Position numbers and translations under genes: made by a program. 64,000 bases of DNA, taken from positions 1 to 64,000 of the forward strand of contig NZ_JAUCZC010000016.1 of assembly GCF_030373265.1 (NCBI RefSeq). Reading direction: 5' to 3'. The notes under the pieces are model-generated. The model saw nothing but the letters and a program-made list of their open reading frames with translations. It was not told the DNA's origin and did not search any database. This stretch comes from Blastomonas sp. GTDB lineage: Bacteria > Pseudomonadota > Alphaproteobacteria > Sphingomonadales > Sphingomonadaceae. Positions 8,234 to 18,746 of the stretch are shown here, piece by piece (the first letter of the stretch is position 1; every line of letters starts with the position of its first letter).

Positions 8234-8312
8234 CCCCGCGAAGGCGGGGACCCATCTTCTGCGCGTGCACCAAGTGCGGCCGTCCGGAGATGGGCCCCTG
8301 CCTGCGCAGGGG
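8234..8312. repeat. Three-hairpin intergenic repeat, family E
   Basis: CCCCGC-GAAG-GCGGGG at 8234-8249, an outer stem CCCATCT (8251-8257) with AGATGGG (8288-8294), and CCCCTGC-CTGC-GCAGGGG at 8295-8312. Together they fill the gap between serC and serA with a compact folded RNA. No T run follows, so it need not terminate the serC transcript. Confidence 0.8.
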
Positions 8313-8345
8313 ACCGACACATCGTCCGACACAAGGAATCCCGAC

Positions 8346-9935
8346 ATGCCTAAAGTTCTCATTTCCGACAAAATGGACCCCAAAGCCGCGCAGATCTTTC
8401 GCGAGCGCGGCTGCGAAGTCGATGTCATCACCGGGCAGACGCCTGAGGAACTCGCCGGGATCATCGGCCAGTATGATGGCCTCGCCATCCGCTCCTCGAC
8501 CAAGGTGACCAAGGCGATCCTCGATGCGGCGACCAATCTCAAGGTTGTCGGTCGCGCCGGGATCGGCGTCGACAATGTCGATATCCCCGCGGCCTCGGCC
8601 AAGGGCGTTGTCGTCATGAACACCCCGTTCGGCAACTCGATCACCACCGCCGAACACGCCATCGCGCTGATGTTTGCGCTCGCCCGCCAGCTGCCCGAGG
8701 CGGACGCCTCGACCCAGGCCGGCAAGTGGGAAAAGAACCGCTTCATGGGCGTCGAGCTCACTGCCAAGACGCTGGGTCTGATCGGCGCGGGCAATATCGG
8801 CTCGATCGTCGCGGATCGCGCCCTGGGCCTCAAGATGAAGGTCGTTGCATTCGATCCCTTCCTGACGCCTGAGCGCGCGGTGGAGCTGGGGATCGAGAAG
8901 GTCACGCTCGACGACCTGCTGGCGCGGGCCGATTTCATCACGCTGCACACTCCGCTCACCGACCAGACGCGCAACATCCTCAGCAAGGATGCGCTGGCCA
9001 AGACCAAGAAGGGCGTGCGCATCATCAACTGCGCACGTGGCGGTCTGATCGACGAAGCCGCGCTCAAGGACGCGCTGGATTCGGGCCAGGTCGCCGGCGC
9101 CGCGCTCGACGTGTTCGCGACCGAGCCTGCCACCGACAGCCCGCTGTTCGGCACCCCCAACTTCGTTTCGACCCCGCATCTGGGTGCATCGACCAGCGAA
9201 GCGCAGGTCAATGTCGCGATTCAGGTTGCCGAGCAGATGGCCGATTATCTGGTCAAGGGCGGCGTCACCAATGCGCTCAACATGCCCAGCCTGTCGGCCG
9301 AACAGGCGCCCAAGCTGCGCCCCTATATGGCGCTGGCTACCAATCTGGGCCTGCTCGTGGGGCAGCTGGAGAGCGACCGCGTCAAGAGCATCGCGATCGA
9401 AGTGGAGGGCGCTGCCGCCGAACTCGACATGAGGCCGATCACCGCTGCGGTGCTCGCCGGCTTCATGCGCGCGTTCAGCAGCTCGGTGAACATGGTCAAC
9501 GCACCGTTCCTCGCCAAGGATCGCGGGCTCGACGTGCGCGAAGTGCGCCATGACCGCGAGGGCGATTATCACACGCTCGTGCGCGTCTCCGTCGAAACCG
9601 AAGAGGGCGAACGTTCGGTTGCGGGCACGCTGTTCGGCAATGCTACGCCGCGTCTCGTCGAGATCTACGGCATCAAGATCGAGGCCGATCTGGCCGGGCA
9701 CATGCTGTACATCGTCAACCGCGATGAGCCGGGCTTCATCGGACGGCTGGGTTCGACCCTGGGCGAGGCGAATGTCAACATCGCGACCTTCCACCTGGGC
9801 CGCCGTGAGTCGCGTGGCGGAGGTGAGGCCGTTCTGCTGCTGTCGCTCGATGGCGCGCCTGCCGAACCCGTGCTGTGGAAACTGTGCCAGCTCGCTGGCG
9901 TGAAAACGGTCAAGAGCCTGCGCTTCGACGGATGA
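8346..9935 (+). CDS. serA: D-3-phosphoglycerate dehydrogenase
   Basis: First committed step of serine synthesis, oxidising 3-phosphoglycerate with NAD. The 529-aa long form is complete: substrate domain with GRAGIGVDNVD and VVVMNTPFGNS, NAD-binding LGLIGAGNIGSIVADRALG, catalytic CARGGLIDEAAL and HLGASTSEAQ (His of the catalytic relay), an intervening (ASB) domain, and a C-terminal ACT domain (MLYIVNRDEPGFIGRLGSTL) that normally binds serine. The ATG at 8346 has AAGGA nine bases before it; the track start at 8265 reads through the repeat. The cluster with serC suggests feedback at both RNA and protein level. Confidence 0.97.
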   Translation: MPKVLISDKMDPKAAQIFRERGCEVDVITGQTPEELAGIIGQYDGLAIRSSTKVTKAILDAATNLKVVGRAGIGVDNVDIPAASAKGVVVMNTPFGNSITTAEHAIALMFALARQLPEADASTQAGKWEKNRFMGVELTAKTLGLIGAGNIGSIVADRALGLKMKVVAFDPFLTPERAVELGIEKVTLDDLLARADFITLHTPLTDQTRNILSKDALAKTKKGVRIINCARGGLIDEAALKDALDSGQVAGAALDVFATEPATDSPLFGTPNFVSTPHLGASTSEAQVNVAIQVAEQMADYLVKGGVTNALNMPSLSAEQAPKLRPYMALATNLGLLVGQLESDRVKSIAIEVEGAAAELDMRPITAAVLAGFMRAFSSSVNMVNAPFLAKDRGLDVREVRHDREGDYHTLVRVSVETEEGERSVAGTLFGNATPRLVEIYGIKIEADLAGHMLYIVNRDEPGFIGRLGSTLGEANVNIATFHLGRRESRGGGEAVLLLSLDGAPAEPVLWKLCQLAGVKTVKSLRFDG

Positions 9936-9950
9936 TCGCAGGATCGTGCT

Positions 9951-9979
9951 CCTGCCTCGGGCTTCGGCCGGGGGCAGGG
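9951..9979. terminator. GC-rich hairpin between serA and the PilZ gene
   Basis: CCTGCC ... GGCAGG arms with TCGG/CCGG inside form a stem in the 72-bp gap between convergent serA and the PilZ gene. It is in the right place for a bidirectional terminator but the T run is poor on both strands. Confidence 0.4.
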
Positions 9980-10007
9980 GTGGCCGGCGGTATGCCCGCC
10001 GGGCTGC

Positions 10008-10469
10008 TTACCGGCCGCGGCGGCTCGGGGAGATGCCCGGTCGATAGGTGTTTTGCATCGGTCTGAACCGCGTGAAGACATGGTTTTCGAGCGGCTTATT
10101 GACCTGGCTGTCCCAGCTGGACCCGTTGAATGCCAGGTTTTCGATCGCCTTTGTGTCGATGCGCAAATCCGATGTGAGCTGCGCACCGAACTGGCCGTTG
10201 CGCACCCAGCGGACCTCGGCCTCAAACCGGCCAAGTCCCGGCCGGTCGATGTCTATGACATCGCCCTGGGTGAGCATGGCGGTGCAGCGGCCGCCCAGGC
10301 CGCCTGACGATATATCCCGAATGACGGCGTCGGCGCTGCCGAAGCGTTCGTGAAAAATGGTGACCTTCATCAAACGGTGCACACGCGCTTCGCGCTCGGG
10401 CATGGCTCCGGCATCCGCATCTGTCTGCGATACGCCCGTTTCTGGCAGCCCTTTTTTTCCGAACGACAT
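10008..10469 (-). CDS. PilZ domain protein
   Basis: 153-aa protein with one PilZ domain, the c-di-GMP receptor fold. The first strand RREARVHRLMKV-like segment (EREARVHRLMK near residue 24) and the IRDISSGGLGGRC motif correspond to the RxxxR and D/NxSxxG c-di-GMP motifs, followed by a beta barrel ending EAEVRWVRNGQFGAQL. The first motif is ExxARVHRL here, so binding should be tested. I use the ATG at 10469 (GAGG about 10 bases upstream) instead of the TTG at 10508. The C-terminal 50 residues are Arg/Pro rich and probably disordered. Likely a cytoplasmic effector; target unknown. Confidence 0.8.
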   Translation of the reverse strand: MSFGKKGLPETGVSQTDADAGAMPEREARVHRLMKVTIFHERFGSADAVIRDISSGGLGGRCTAMLTQGDVIDIDRPGLGRFEAEVRWVRNGQFGAQLTSDLRIDTKAIENLAFNGSSWDSQVNKPLENHVFTRFRPMQNTYRPGISPSRRGR

Positions 10470-10551
10470 AGCGGTTTCATCCTCGTCGAACCGAGGATTA
10501 GCCACCAACCCTTAAATTGCGGTAAAATAGGGCTAAGCAGATCCGACGAGG

Positions 10552-10983
10552 TCAGGCATTGCCGATTTTGTCGAGGTAACTGTCGAACTGCGTTTCGCCC
10601 ATGCGGGTAAGCGAGACCCGGGTCCGCCTGCGATCCGATCGATCGGGCACCATTTCGGCATAGCCTTTTTCGCGGAGCTGATGGATCAGGCGCAAAGCGG
10701 TACTTTCCGGTGCATCGCACATCAGACAAAGGTCGCTCATCGAAAGTTGCGTGCCGTTGCGCTTGGCCGCAAGCAGCGCCACGAGCATGTCCCAGCTTGG
10801 ATTGCGCAGCTTCAGCCCTGAAAAGCAAGAAGAACGCAACCGGCTGGCTTGCTGTTCCTGCAGGATGAGGCGCGTCTTGGCGTCGCCCTCAAGTAATCTG
10901 GCGTCCGGCTGCGGGCCATCTGTTCGGGTCGGTCGGCTCCACGCGGAGGTCGAGCGCGAAGTATCTCTGGCTAACGATTTCAC
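10552..10983 (-). CDS. MarR-type winged-helix transcriptional regulator
   Basis: 143-aa DNA-binding protein. The core from about residue 62 (NPSWDMLVALLAAKRNG) reads as a MarR-like winged helix: MSDLCLMCDAPESTALRLIHQL is the helix-turn-helix and EMVPDRSDRRRTRVSLT the beta wing with its conserved DRR. The first ~55 residues are polar and probably flexible. I use a GTG at 10983 with AGGGGA eight bases upstream; the track start at 11034 lacks support. Sphingomonads carry several such short regulators; ligand and targets are unknown. Confidence 0.75.
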   Translation of the reverse strand: MKSLARDTSRSTSAWSRPTRTDGPQPDARLLEGDAKTRLILQEQQASRLRSSCFSGLKLRNPSWDMLVALLAAKRNGTQLSMSDLCLMCDAPESTALRLIHQLREKGYAEMVPDRSDRRRTRVSLTRMGETQFDSYLDKIGNA

Positions 10984-11308
10984 GTGCTTTCCCCTGTGCA
11001 AAGTCGCGCGACCGTGTGCCCTCTGTCTGCCCATTTGACGTGCGTTATTACTTGCCGGGCACCGACGGCTTATTCGATAGTTATGTTTTGCAGTATCTTT
11101 AAGGACTTACTACCCCGACTTTTAGGGGGGTGCGAAGTTTTATCGCTGTAAATCAAGCACCGGCCCGCGGCTTTTCCCGACAAGTTGGCAGGCGCGCTGC
11201 AACCGGTGTGCCCAGGGCAAGTCTGGAGCCCAGAGATGATTGCACCAGATGCGATCGGCGGTAAAAGGCGGGCGGGGCCAAACCGGCCCGCGACCATGGG
11301 ATGCCGAT
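10984..11308. other. Intergenic region upstream of the MarR-type and CitE-like genes
   Basis: 325 bp between divergent genes. The middle (about 11040-11160) is AT-rich compared with the rest of the window and probably carries both promoters. I see a weak ACCCC/GGGGT hairpin near 11112-11133 but no RNA gene, no clear terminator and no ORF with coding character. Confidence 0.5.
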
Positions 11309-12196
11309 ATGCCTTTGACTGCCGATCTGCCGATGCGCTCGTGGTTGTTCGCACCGGGCGATAGCGAGAAAAAGATGGCCAAGGCGGCACAATCCGCTGC
11401 CGACATCGCGCTGTTCGACCTCGAGGATGCGGTCGCAACCGAGAACAAGCCGCTGGCAAGGCAGTTGGTTCAGGCCATGCTCGCCGACCAGACGGATGGG
11501 CGCGATCGGCTTTGGGTTCGGGTCAACCCGCTTGATGGTCCTTATACGCTGGCGGATCTCGCCGCCGTCATGCCCGCGCGGCCAGGCGGAATCATGCTGC
11601 CCAAGGCGAATGGACGCCGCGATGTCGAGGTGCTCGACCATTATCTCTCTGCGCTCGAGGTCGCCAACGGCATCGAGCAGGGATCGACGCCGGTGATCGC
11701 TCTGGTGACCGAGACCGCGGAATCGATGTTCCACACCGGCGGCTACAAGGGTGCAGCGCGGCTTGTCGCAATGAGCTGGGGGGGCGAGGACCTGGCAGAC
11801 TCGATCGGAGCGAGTTCGAACCGCAACGCTGACGGGAGCTTCGGGTTTACCTACGAGCTTGCGCGCAGCCTGTGCCTGCTGGGCGCGGCCAGCGCAGGTG
11901 TGGCCGCGATCGAAACCATCCAGGCTGATTTCCGGGATCTGGACGGGTTGAAGGCGCGTGCGGAGAAGGTGCGCCGTGACGGGTTTCGCGGCATGTTGGC
12001 GATCCATCCCGCACAGGTCGATGTGATCAATGCCGCGTTCACGCCGAGCGCAGAGGAACTGGCGCACGCACAGATGATCGTCGACCTGTTCGCCGCCAAC
12101 CCCGGCGTCGGTACGATCGGCTATCAGGGCGGCATGCTCGATCGTCCCCATCTGTCGCGCGCGCAGCAGCTGTTGCGGCAGCAGGGGCAGGTTTGA
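11309..12196 (+). CDS. HpcH/HpaI aldolase / CitE-like lyase
   Basis: 295-aa TIM-barrel protein of the citrate-lyase beta-subunit-like family, which cleaves or hydrolyses malyl- or citramalyl-type CoA thioesters with Mg2+. Conserved blocks are RSWLFAPGD near the N-terminus, IALFDLEDAV (metal/acid residues), RVNPLD (substrate Arg), IMLPKA, ALVTETAESMF and the C-terminal GMLAIHPAQVDVIN. Citrate lyase alpha and gamma subunits are absent, so it is the stand-alone type. The ATG at 11309 is chosen because it gives a normal N-terminus; its ribosome binding site is weak. The exact substrate cannot be set from sequence. Confidence 0.85.
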   Translation: MPLTADLPMRSWLFAPGDSEKKMAKAAQSAADIALFDLEDAVATENKPLARQLVQAMLADQTDGRDRLWVRVNPLDGPYTLADLAAVMPARPGGIMLPKANGRRDVEVLDHYLSALEVANGIEQGSTPVIALVTETAESMFHTGGYKGAARLVAMSWGGEDLADSIGASSNRNADGSFGFTYELARSLCLLGAASAGVAAIETIQADFRDLDGLKARAEKVRRDGFRGMLAIHPAQVDVINAAFTPSAEELAHAQMIVDLFAANPGVGTIGYQGGMLDRPHLSRAQQLLRQQGQV

Positions 12197-12225
12197 GGAA
12201 AGTAACATACAGCAAGTTGAACTGC

Positions 12226-12241
12226 GGGGTGTGAGCACCCC
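12226..12241 (+). terminator. Perfect hairpin after the CitE-like gene
   Basis: GGGGTG-TGAG-CACCCC is a perfect 6-bp stem with a 4-base loop, 30 bp after the CitE-like stop. It overlaps the first base of the clpB promoter box. No T tract follows, so termination is uncertain. Confidence 0.4.
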
Positions 12242-12271
12242 TTGCGTTGCAAAGATGCAACACTATGTGAG
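12241..12271 (+). promoter_or_regulatory. RpoH (sigma-32) promoter of clpB
   Basis: CTTG at 12241-12244, exactly 17 bases, then ACTATGTGAG at 12262-12271. This matches 9 of 10 positions of the alphaproteobacterial heat-shock -10 box (CYTATNTNNG) with the expected CTTG -35 core. The spacer contains a perfect inverted repeat, GTTGCA-AAGA-TGCAAC. The clpB ATG lies 36 bases downstream. Confidence 0.8.
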
Positions 12272-12306
12272 TTCTGCAAGGGCACAGATAGGGCGGAGAC
12301 ACTCCC

Positions 12307-14886
<2,580 letters not shown>

Positions 14887-14890
14887 ACTG

Positions 14891-15019
14891 CCTCTCCCCT
14901 CCCGCAAGCGGGAGGGGAGAGGCTCAGCTTGCTGAGCCGGGGTGGGCAGGGGGCACAATGGTCTGATCAGGCCCACCCCGCCCTGCGGGCACCCCTCCCG
15001 CTTGCGGGAGGGGAGAGGG
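14891..15019. repeat. Palindromic intergenic repeat, family A
   Basis: The gap between clpB and the convergent DUF2891 gene is almost entirely palindromic. CCTCTCCCCTCCCGC / AA / GCGGGAGGGGAGAGG at 14891-14922 is a perfect 15-bp stem, CTCAGC-TT-GCTGAG follows at 14923-14936, and a second CCTCCCGC-TT-GCGGGAGG stem closes the element near 14994-15013. It may act as a bidirectional transcription end. It resembles, but is not identical to, the elements at 38.6 and 40.5 kb. Confidence 0.85.
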
Positions 15020-15030
15020 TGTGCGCTGAC

Positions 15031-16158
15031 TTACCGCGCCGCAATCCCCCGCTTGGTCGTCAGATAGGTCGCGAAACTGCCCAGCCAGTGGCTGCCTTCG
15101 TAATTGTCGGCGCTGACCGCTGCCAGCCCGCTGGTGGCGTGCGCCTTCGACGCCGCCAGCAGCGCGGGGATGCGTGCATCGCCCTCGGGCAGCGCGCTGG
15201 CGATGCCCTCCATCGCCCAAGCGCGCGACAGGTTGACCCCATCGAGGTGGACCAACTTGCCATCGGTGGGATCGCGGACCTCGCCGGGCGTCAGCCAGTC
15301 CGCCGAACCATCCGCGGGGATCTGCGGCAGGAACTTCGCCAGCCACGCGGCATAGTCCGCCTGCGGCATCACCCGGCGCATCAGATCTGCCTCCATCAGG
15401 CAGGGCGAAAGGAAATCCTCGCCCGAAGGTTCATAGGCGAGCGGGCAATTGACGTCCGCGCGATGGAACTCCAGCGACTTGTCAACCAGCGCCTGTTCGA
15501 ACGCGCTATTGCCCGCCTGCCGCGCATAATCGATCATCAGACCAAACGCGAAGGCGCTCTGGTTGTGCGTGCCCAGCCGGATCGGATAGGCCAGCTTGGG
15601 CAGCCATTCCTGCGTCTCGGTGACAATCCGTTCCTCGAGCGGGCGCAACGTTTCGCGCCAGGCTTTCAGTTTCGGATCATCGCTTTCGTCAAGCTCGGCG
15701 ACCAGCTGCAGCAGCCAGGCGGTGCCATAGGGCCGCTCGAACCCCTTGCGGCCCTCACCATCGAGATAGGCGAGTTCGAGCGCGATGTTGTCCTGAGTGA
15801 AGCTGCGGTCAAGCGCCGCGAGGATCGCGGGCTTCATCGGCGAGGCAGGGTCGGTCTTGAGGATGCGGACCAACAACCAATGGCCGTGGACCGAGCTGTG
15901 CCAATCGAAACAGCCGTAGAACGCGGGGGTCAGCCGGCTGGGCGTGCGCGCATCGGCGGCGTCGTTGAGCACGTGCGAAATCTTGTTGGGGTACTCTTTG
16001 TGCACGCAGCTCAGCGCCAGCCGGGCGAAGCGATCATTTACCGCGTCTGGCCGTGCTTCGGGAATGGCAGCGACGGGTTCATCGACCGTGGTGTCGGCCG
16101 GTCCGCAGGCCGACAGCGTCAGCAGGCCTGCAAACGCAAGGCCAGTCAGCTTGTTCAA
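15031..16158 (-). CDS. DUF2891 family lipoprotein
   Basis: 375-aa exported lipoprotein: LNKLTGLAFAGLLTLSAC is a clean lipoprotein signal with Cys at residue 18, followed by a long alpha-helical domain of the DUF2891 type. Landmarks are FYGCFDWHSSVHGHWLL, FERPYGTAWLLQL, NQSAFAFGLMIDYA and CLMEADLMRRV. The repeated W/H-rich helices suggest an alpha/alpha toroid such as those of glycan-active proteins, but no activity is established. The start is a TTG at 16158 with AAAGGA at good spacing; the track start at 16281 is too early. It faces clpB and is divergent from the Anbu operon. Confidence 0.8.
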   Translation of the reverse strand: MNKLTGLAFAGLLTLSACGPADTTVDEPVAAIPEARPDAVNDRFARLALSCVHKEYPNKISHVLNDAADARTPSRLTPAFYGCFDWHSSVHGHWLLVRILKTDPASPMKPAILAALDRSFTQDNIALELAYLDGEGRKGFERPYGTAWLLQLVAELDESDDPKLKAWRETLRPLEERIVTETQEWLPKLAYPIRLGTHNQSAFAFGLMIDYARQAGNSAFEQALVDKSLEFHRADVNCPLAYEPSGEDFLSPCLMEADLMRRVMPQADYAAWLAKFLPQIPADGSADWLTPGEVRDPTDGKLVHLDGVNLSRAWAMEGIASALPEGDARIPALLAASKAHATSGLAAVSADNYEGSHWLGSFATYLTTKRGIAAR

Positions 16159-16302
16159 AATGTGTTCCTTTGGTGTGTTTGGCGGCGAATACACACCAGA
16201 AGCCACGCCAAGGCAAGAAGTGCGATCAACGCAGCGCGAGGGTTGCGCGCGATGCATTTCCGGTCTTGCGGCAGTGCACAATAGCTGTCACATCTTCTGG
16301 CA

Positions 16303-17730
16303 ATGACAGGGGACACACCGCACTTTGACGAGATGCTTCGGGCCGATGGTTCGGTGCGTGAACCTTATGACGAATTCTGCGCCTGGTACACCAGCCAGGA
16401 CGCGAGCAGGTTGCGCACCAAGGCGCGCGATGCGGAGAACTTCTTCCGCCGTACCGGCATCACCTTCGCGGTCTATGGCGAGGAAGAAGCCAGCGAGCGC
16501 CTGATTCCCTTCGATATCGTGCCGCGCATCATTTCGGGCCGCGAATGGGCACGGCTCAGCCGCGGGATCGAGCAGCGCGTCCGCGCGATCAACGCGTTTC
16601 TCTACGACATCTATCACCGGCAGGAGATTCTGCGCGCAGGGCGTATTCCGATCGACCTGATCGCCAAGAACGATGCCTATCTGCCGCAGATGATCGGCAT
16701 GGATCCGCCCGGCGGCATCTACACCCACATCATCGGCGTCGACATCGTGCGCACCGGCCCGAACCAGTTCTATGTGCTCGAAGACAATGCCCGCACGCCG
16801 TCGGGCGTGTCGTACATGCTCGAAAACCGCGAGACGATGCTGCACATGTTCCCGGAATTGTTCCGCAAGAACAAGGTGCGCGAGGTTTCCGATTATCCGC
16901 GCAAGCTGCGTCGCTCGCTCGCTGCCAGCGCGCCGCGTGCGTGCAATGGCCAGCCCGAGATCGCGGTGCTGACGCCGGGCATCCACAACAGCGCCTATTT
17001 CGAGCACAGCTTCCTCGCCGACCAGATGGGCGCGGAACTGGTCGAGGGGCATGATCTGCGCGTCATCGACGGACGCGTCGCGATGCGCACCACGCGCGGC
17101 TATCGCGCCATCGACGTGCTCTATCGCCGGGTCGACGACGATTATCTCGATCCGCTGACCTTCCGTCCGGAATCGGCGTTGGGCGTGCCAGGGATCATGG
17201 ACGTCTATCGCGCCGGCGGCATCACCATCGCCAACGCACCGGGCACCGGCATCTCGGACGACAAGGCATTGTACAGCTACATGCCCGAGATCATCGAGTT
17301 CTATACCGGCGAAAAGGCGATCCTCGAAAACGTGCCGACCTGGCGCTGCTCGGAAGCCGATTCGCTGGCCTATGTGCTCGAGCATCTGAGCGAACTGGTG
17401 GTCAAGGAAGTGCACGGATCTGGCGGCTACGGCATGCTCGTCGGCCCCGCTGCCAACCGCCGCGAACTCGCTGCCTTCCGCGACAAATTGAAGGCACGGC
17501 CGGGCAACTATATCGCGCAGCCGACGCTGGCGCTGTCCACGGTGCCGATCATGACCCGCCAGGGTCTTGCGCCTCGGCATGTCGATCTTCGGCCGTTCGT
17601 GCTGGTATCTCCCAAGGGCATCGATATCACGCCTGGCGGGCTGACCCGAGTGGCGCTGAAAAAGGGGTCGCTCGTCGTCAATTCCAGCCAGGGTGGCGGC
17701 ACCAAGGACAGTTGGGTGCTCGACGAATGA
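16303..17730 (+). CDS. Circularly permuted ATP-grasp ligase (Anbu operon)
   Basis: 475-aa member of the circularly permuted type 2 ATP-grasp family, predicted to form amide bonds with ATP, i.e. to make or extend a peptide-like product. Conserved parts include FDEMLRADGSVR at the N-terminus, PFDIVPRII, DLIAKNDAYLPQM, YVLEDNARTPSGVSYMLENR (metal/ATP residues), VVKEVHGSGGYGML and the C-terminal RPFVLVSPKG and SLVVNSSQGGGTKDSWVL. It starts the run ATP-grasp, alpha-E, transglutaminase, Anbu, a known conserved bacterial gene neighbourhood of unknown product. The ATG at 16303 has no clear ribosome binding site but gives the normal N-terminus. Confidence 0.9.
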   Translation: MTGDTPHFDEMLRADGSVREPYDEFCAWYTSQDASRLRTKARDAENFFRRTGITFAVYGEEEASERLIPFDIVPRIISGREWARLSRGIEQRVRAINAFLYDIYHRQEILRAGRIPIDLIAKNDAYLPQMIGMDPPGGIYTHIIGVDIVRTGPNQFYVLEDNARTPSGVSYMLENRETMLHMFPELFRKNKVREVSDYPRKLRRSLAASAPRACNGQPEIAVLTPGIHNSAYFEHSFLADQMGAELVEGHDLRVIDGRVAMRTTRGYRAIDVLYRRVDDDYLDPLTFRPESALGVPGIMDVYRAGGITIANAPGTGISDDKALYSYMPEIIEFYTGEKAILENVPTWRCSEADSLAYVLEHLSELVVKEVHGSGGYGMLVGPAANRRELAAFRDKLKARPGNYIAQPTLALSTVPIMTRQGLAPRHVDLRPFVLVSPKGIDITPGGLTRVALKKGSLVVNSSQGGGTKDSWVLDE

Positions 17731-17761
17731 TGTACGCTGTTGACGCTGAAGGAGCCCGCTG

Positions 17762-18703
17762 ATGCTGGGCAAGACCGCAGGCGGCCTGTTCTGGATGCAG
17801 CGCTATCTCGAGCGCAGCGAGAACATTGCGCGGCTGGTCGATGCGGGCTTCCGCATCGCGTTGACCCGGTCGGAAGCGGCCGAGGACGAATGGGGATCAG
17901 TGCTGACCACCGCGGGCGTGCGCCGGGCCTATGCCCAGCGTTACGAAAAGGTCGAAGGCTCCAGCGTCATCAACTTCCTGCTGCGCGACAAGACGAACCC
18001 CAACAGCGTGCTTTCGGTCATAGAAAGCGCGCGCAACAATGCACGTCTGGTGCGCACCGCGCTGACCCGCGAGGTGTGGGAGGCCACCAACGAATGCTGG
18101 ATGACGCTCAAGGAAGCGCTGCGCACCCAGATATCCGATAACGACCTGCCCGATGTGCTCAGTCTCATCCGCCAGCAAAGCGCGCTGGTGCGCGGCGCCC
18201 AGAGCGGCACGATGATGCGCAACGACATCTATTTCTTCGCGCAGCTCGGCGCCTTTGTCGAACGCTCGGACAGCACCGCGCGCATTCTCGACGTCAAATA
18301 TTACGTGCTGCTGCCCTCCTTGTCCTATGTCGGGTCCAGCCTCGACAACGTGCAATGGGAAACGATCCTGCGGTCGGTTTCGGCCTATCGCGCGTTTCGC
18401 TGGCTCAACCCGGGCGAAACCAACCCGCGCAATATCGCCCAGTTCATGATACTCGATCAGGTGATGCCGCGTTCGCTGGCTTTTTGCGCAGGCCGCATGG
18501 CGGGCGCGCTCGAGGCGATCGCGCGCGAATATGGCGGCAGCGGCAGCAGTCTGGAACTCGCCTCGGCCTTGCGGCGGGATCTGGAGACGGCCAATATCGA
18601 CATGATCGTCGACAATGGCCTGCACCAGTTCATTCAGGATTTCATCAAGCGCAACAACGCCATTTCCGCGCAGATCGAGCAGGAATTCCGCTTCTATCTG
18701 TAA
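17762..18703 (+). CDS. Alpha-E domain protein (Anbu operon)
   Basis: 313-aa all-helical protein with the alpha-E domain, found almost only beside circularly permuted ATP-grasp and transglutaminase genes. It opens with the typical MLGKTAGGLFWMQRYLERSENIARLVD and has repeated helices with conserved acidic and aromatic residues (SVINFLLRD, NNARLVRTALTREVWEATNE, RNDIYFFAQLGAFVERSDSTARILD). Its biochemical role is not known; it may act as a scaffold or second subunit of the ligase. AAGGAG precedes the ATG, 31 bp after the ATP-grasp stop, so the pair is co-transcribed. Confidence 0.9.
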   Translation: MLGKTAGGLFWMQRYLERSENIARLVDAGFRIALTRSEAAEDEWGSVLTTAGVRRAYAQRYEKVEGSSVINFLLRDKTNPNSVLSVIESARNNARLVRTALTREVWEATNECWMTLKEALRTQISDNDLPDVLSLIRQQSALVRGAQSGTMMRNDIYFFAQLGAFVERSDSTARILDVKYYVLLPSLSYVGSSLDNVQWETILRSVSAYRAFRWLNPGETNPRNIAQFMILDQVMPRSLAFCAGRMAGALEAIAREYGGSGSSLELASALRRDLETANIDMIVDNGLHQFIQDFIKRNNAISAQIEQEFRFYL

Positions 18704-18746
18704 GGGCCCGCGCCGGGTCGGATATTAATAGAGTTACGGGTCACTC

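Noticed and set aside
7196-9211. 671-aa minus-strand ORF opposite serC and serA
   Set aside because: It mirrors two well-supported genes and its product is Arg/Ser-rich with no recognisable domain; long antisense ORFs are expected in GC-rich codon usage.
14929-16284. 451-aa plus-strand ORF opposite the DUF2891 gene
   Set aside because: The minus strand has a lipoprotein signal, a ribosome binding site and the DUF2891 motifs; the plus frame has none.
16283-16302. CTGTCAC before the ATP-grasp gene as a Pho box
   Set aside because: A single half-site with no second unit in 11-bp register; not enough to claim PhoB control of the Anbu operon.
16303-17730. Glutathionylspermidine synthase or similar known ligase
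   Set aside because: Domain order and the neighbouring alpha-E, transglutaminase and Anbu genes identify the circularly permuted type 2 ATP-grasp family instead.
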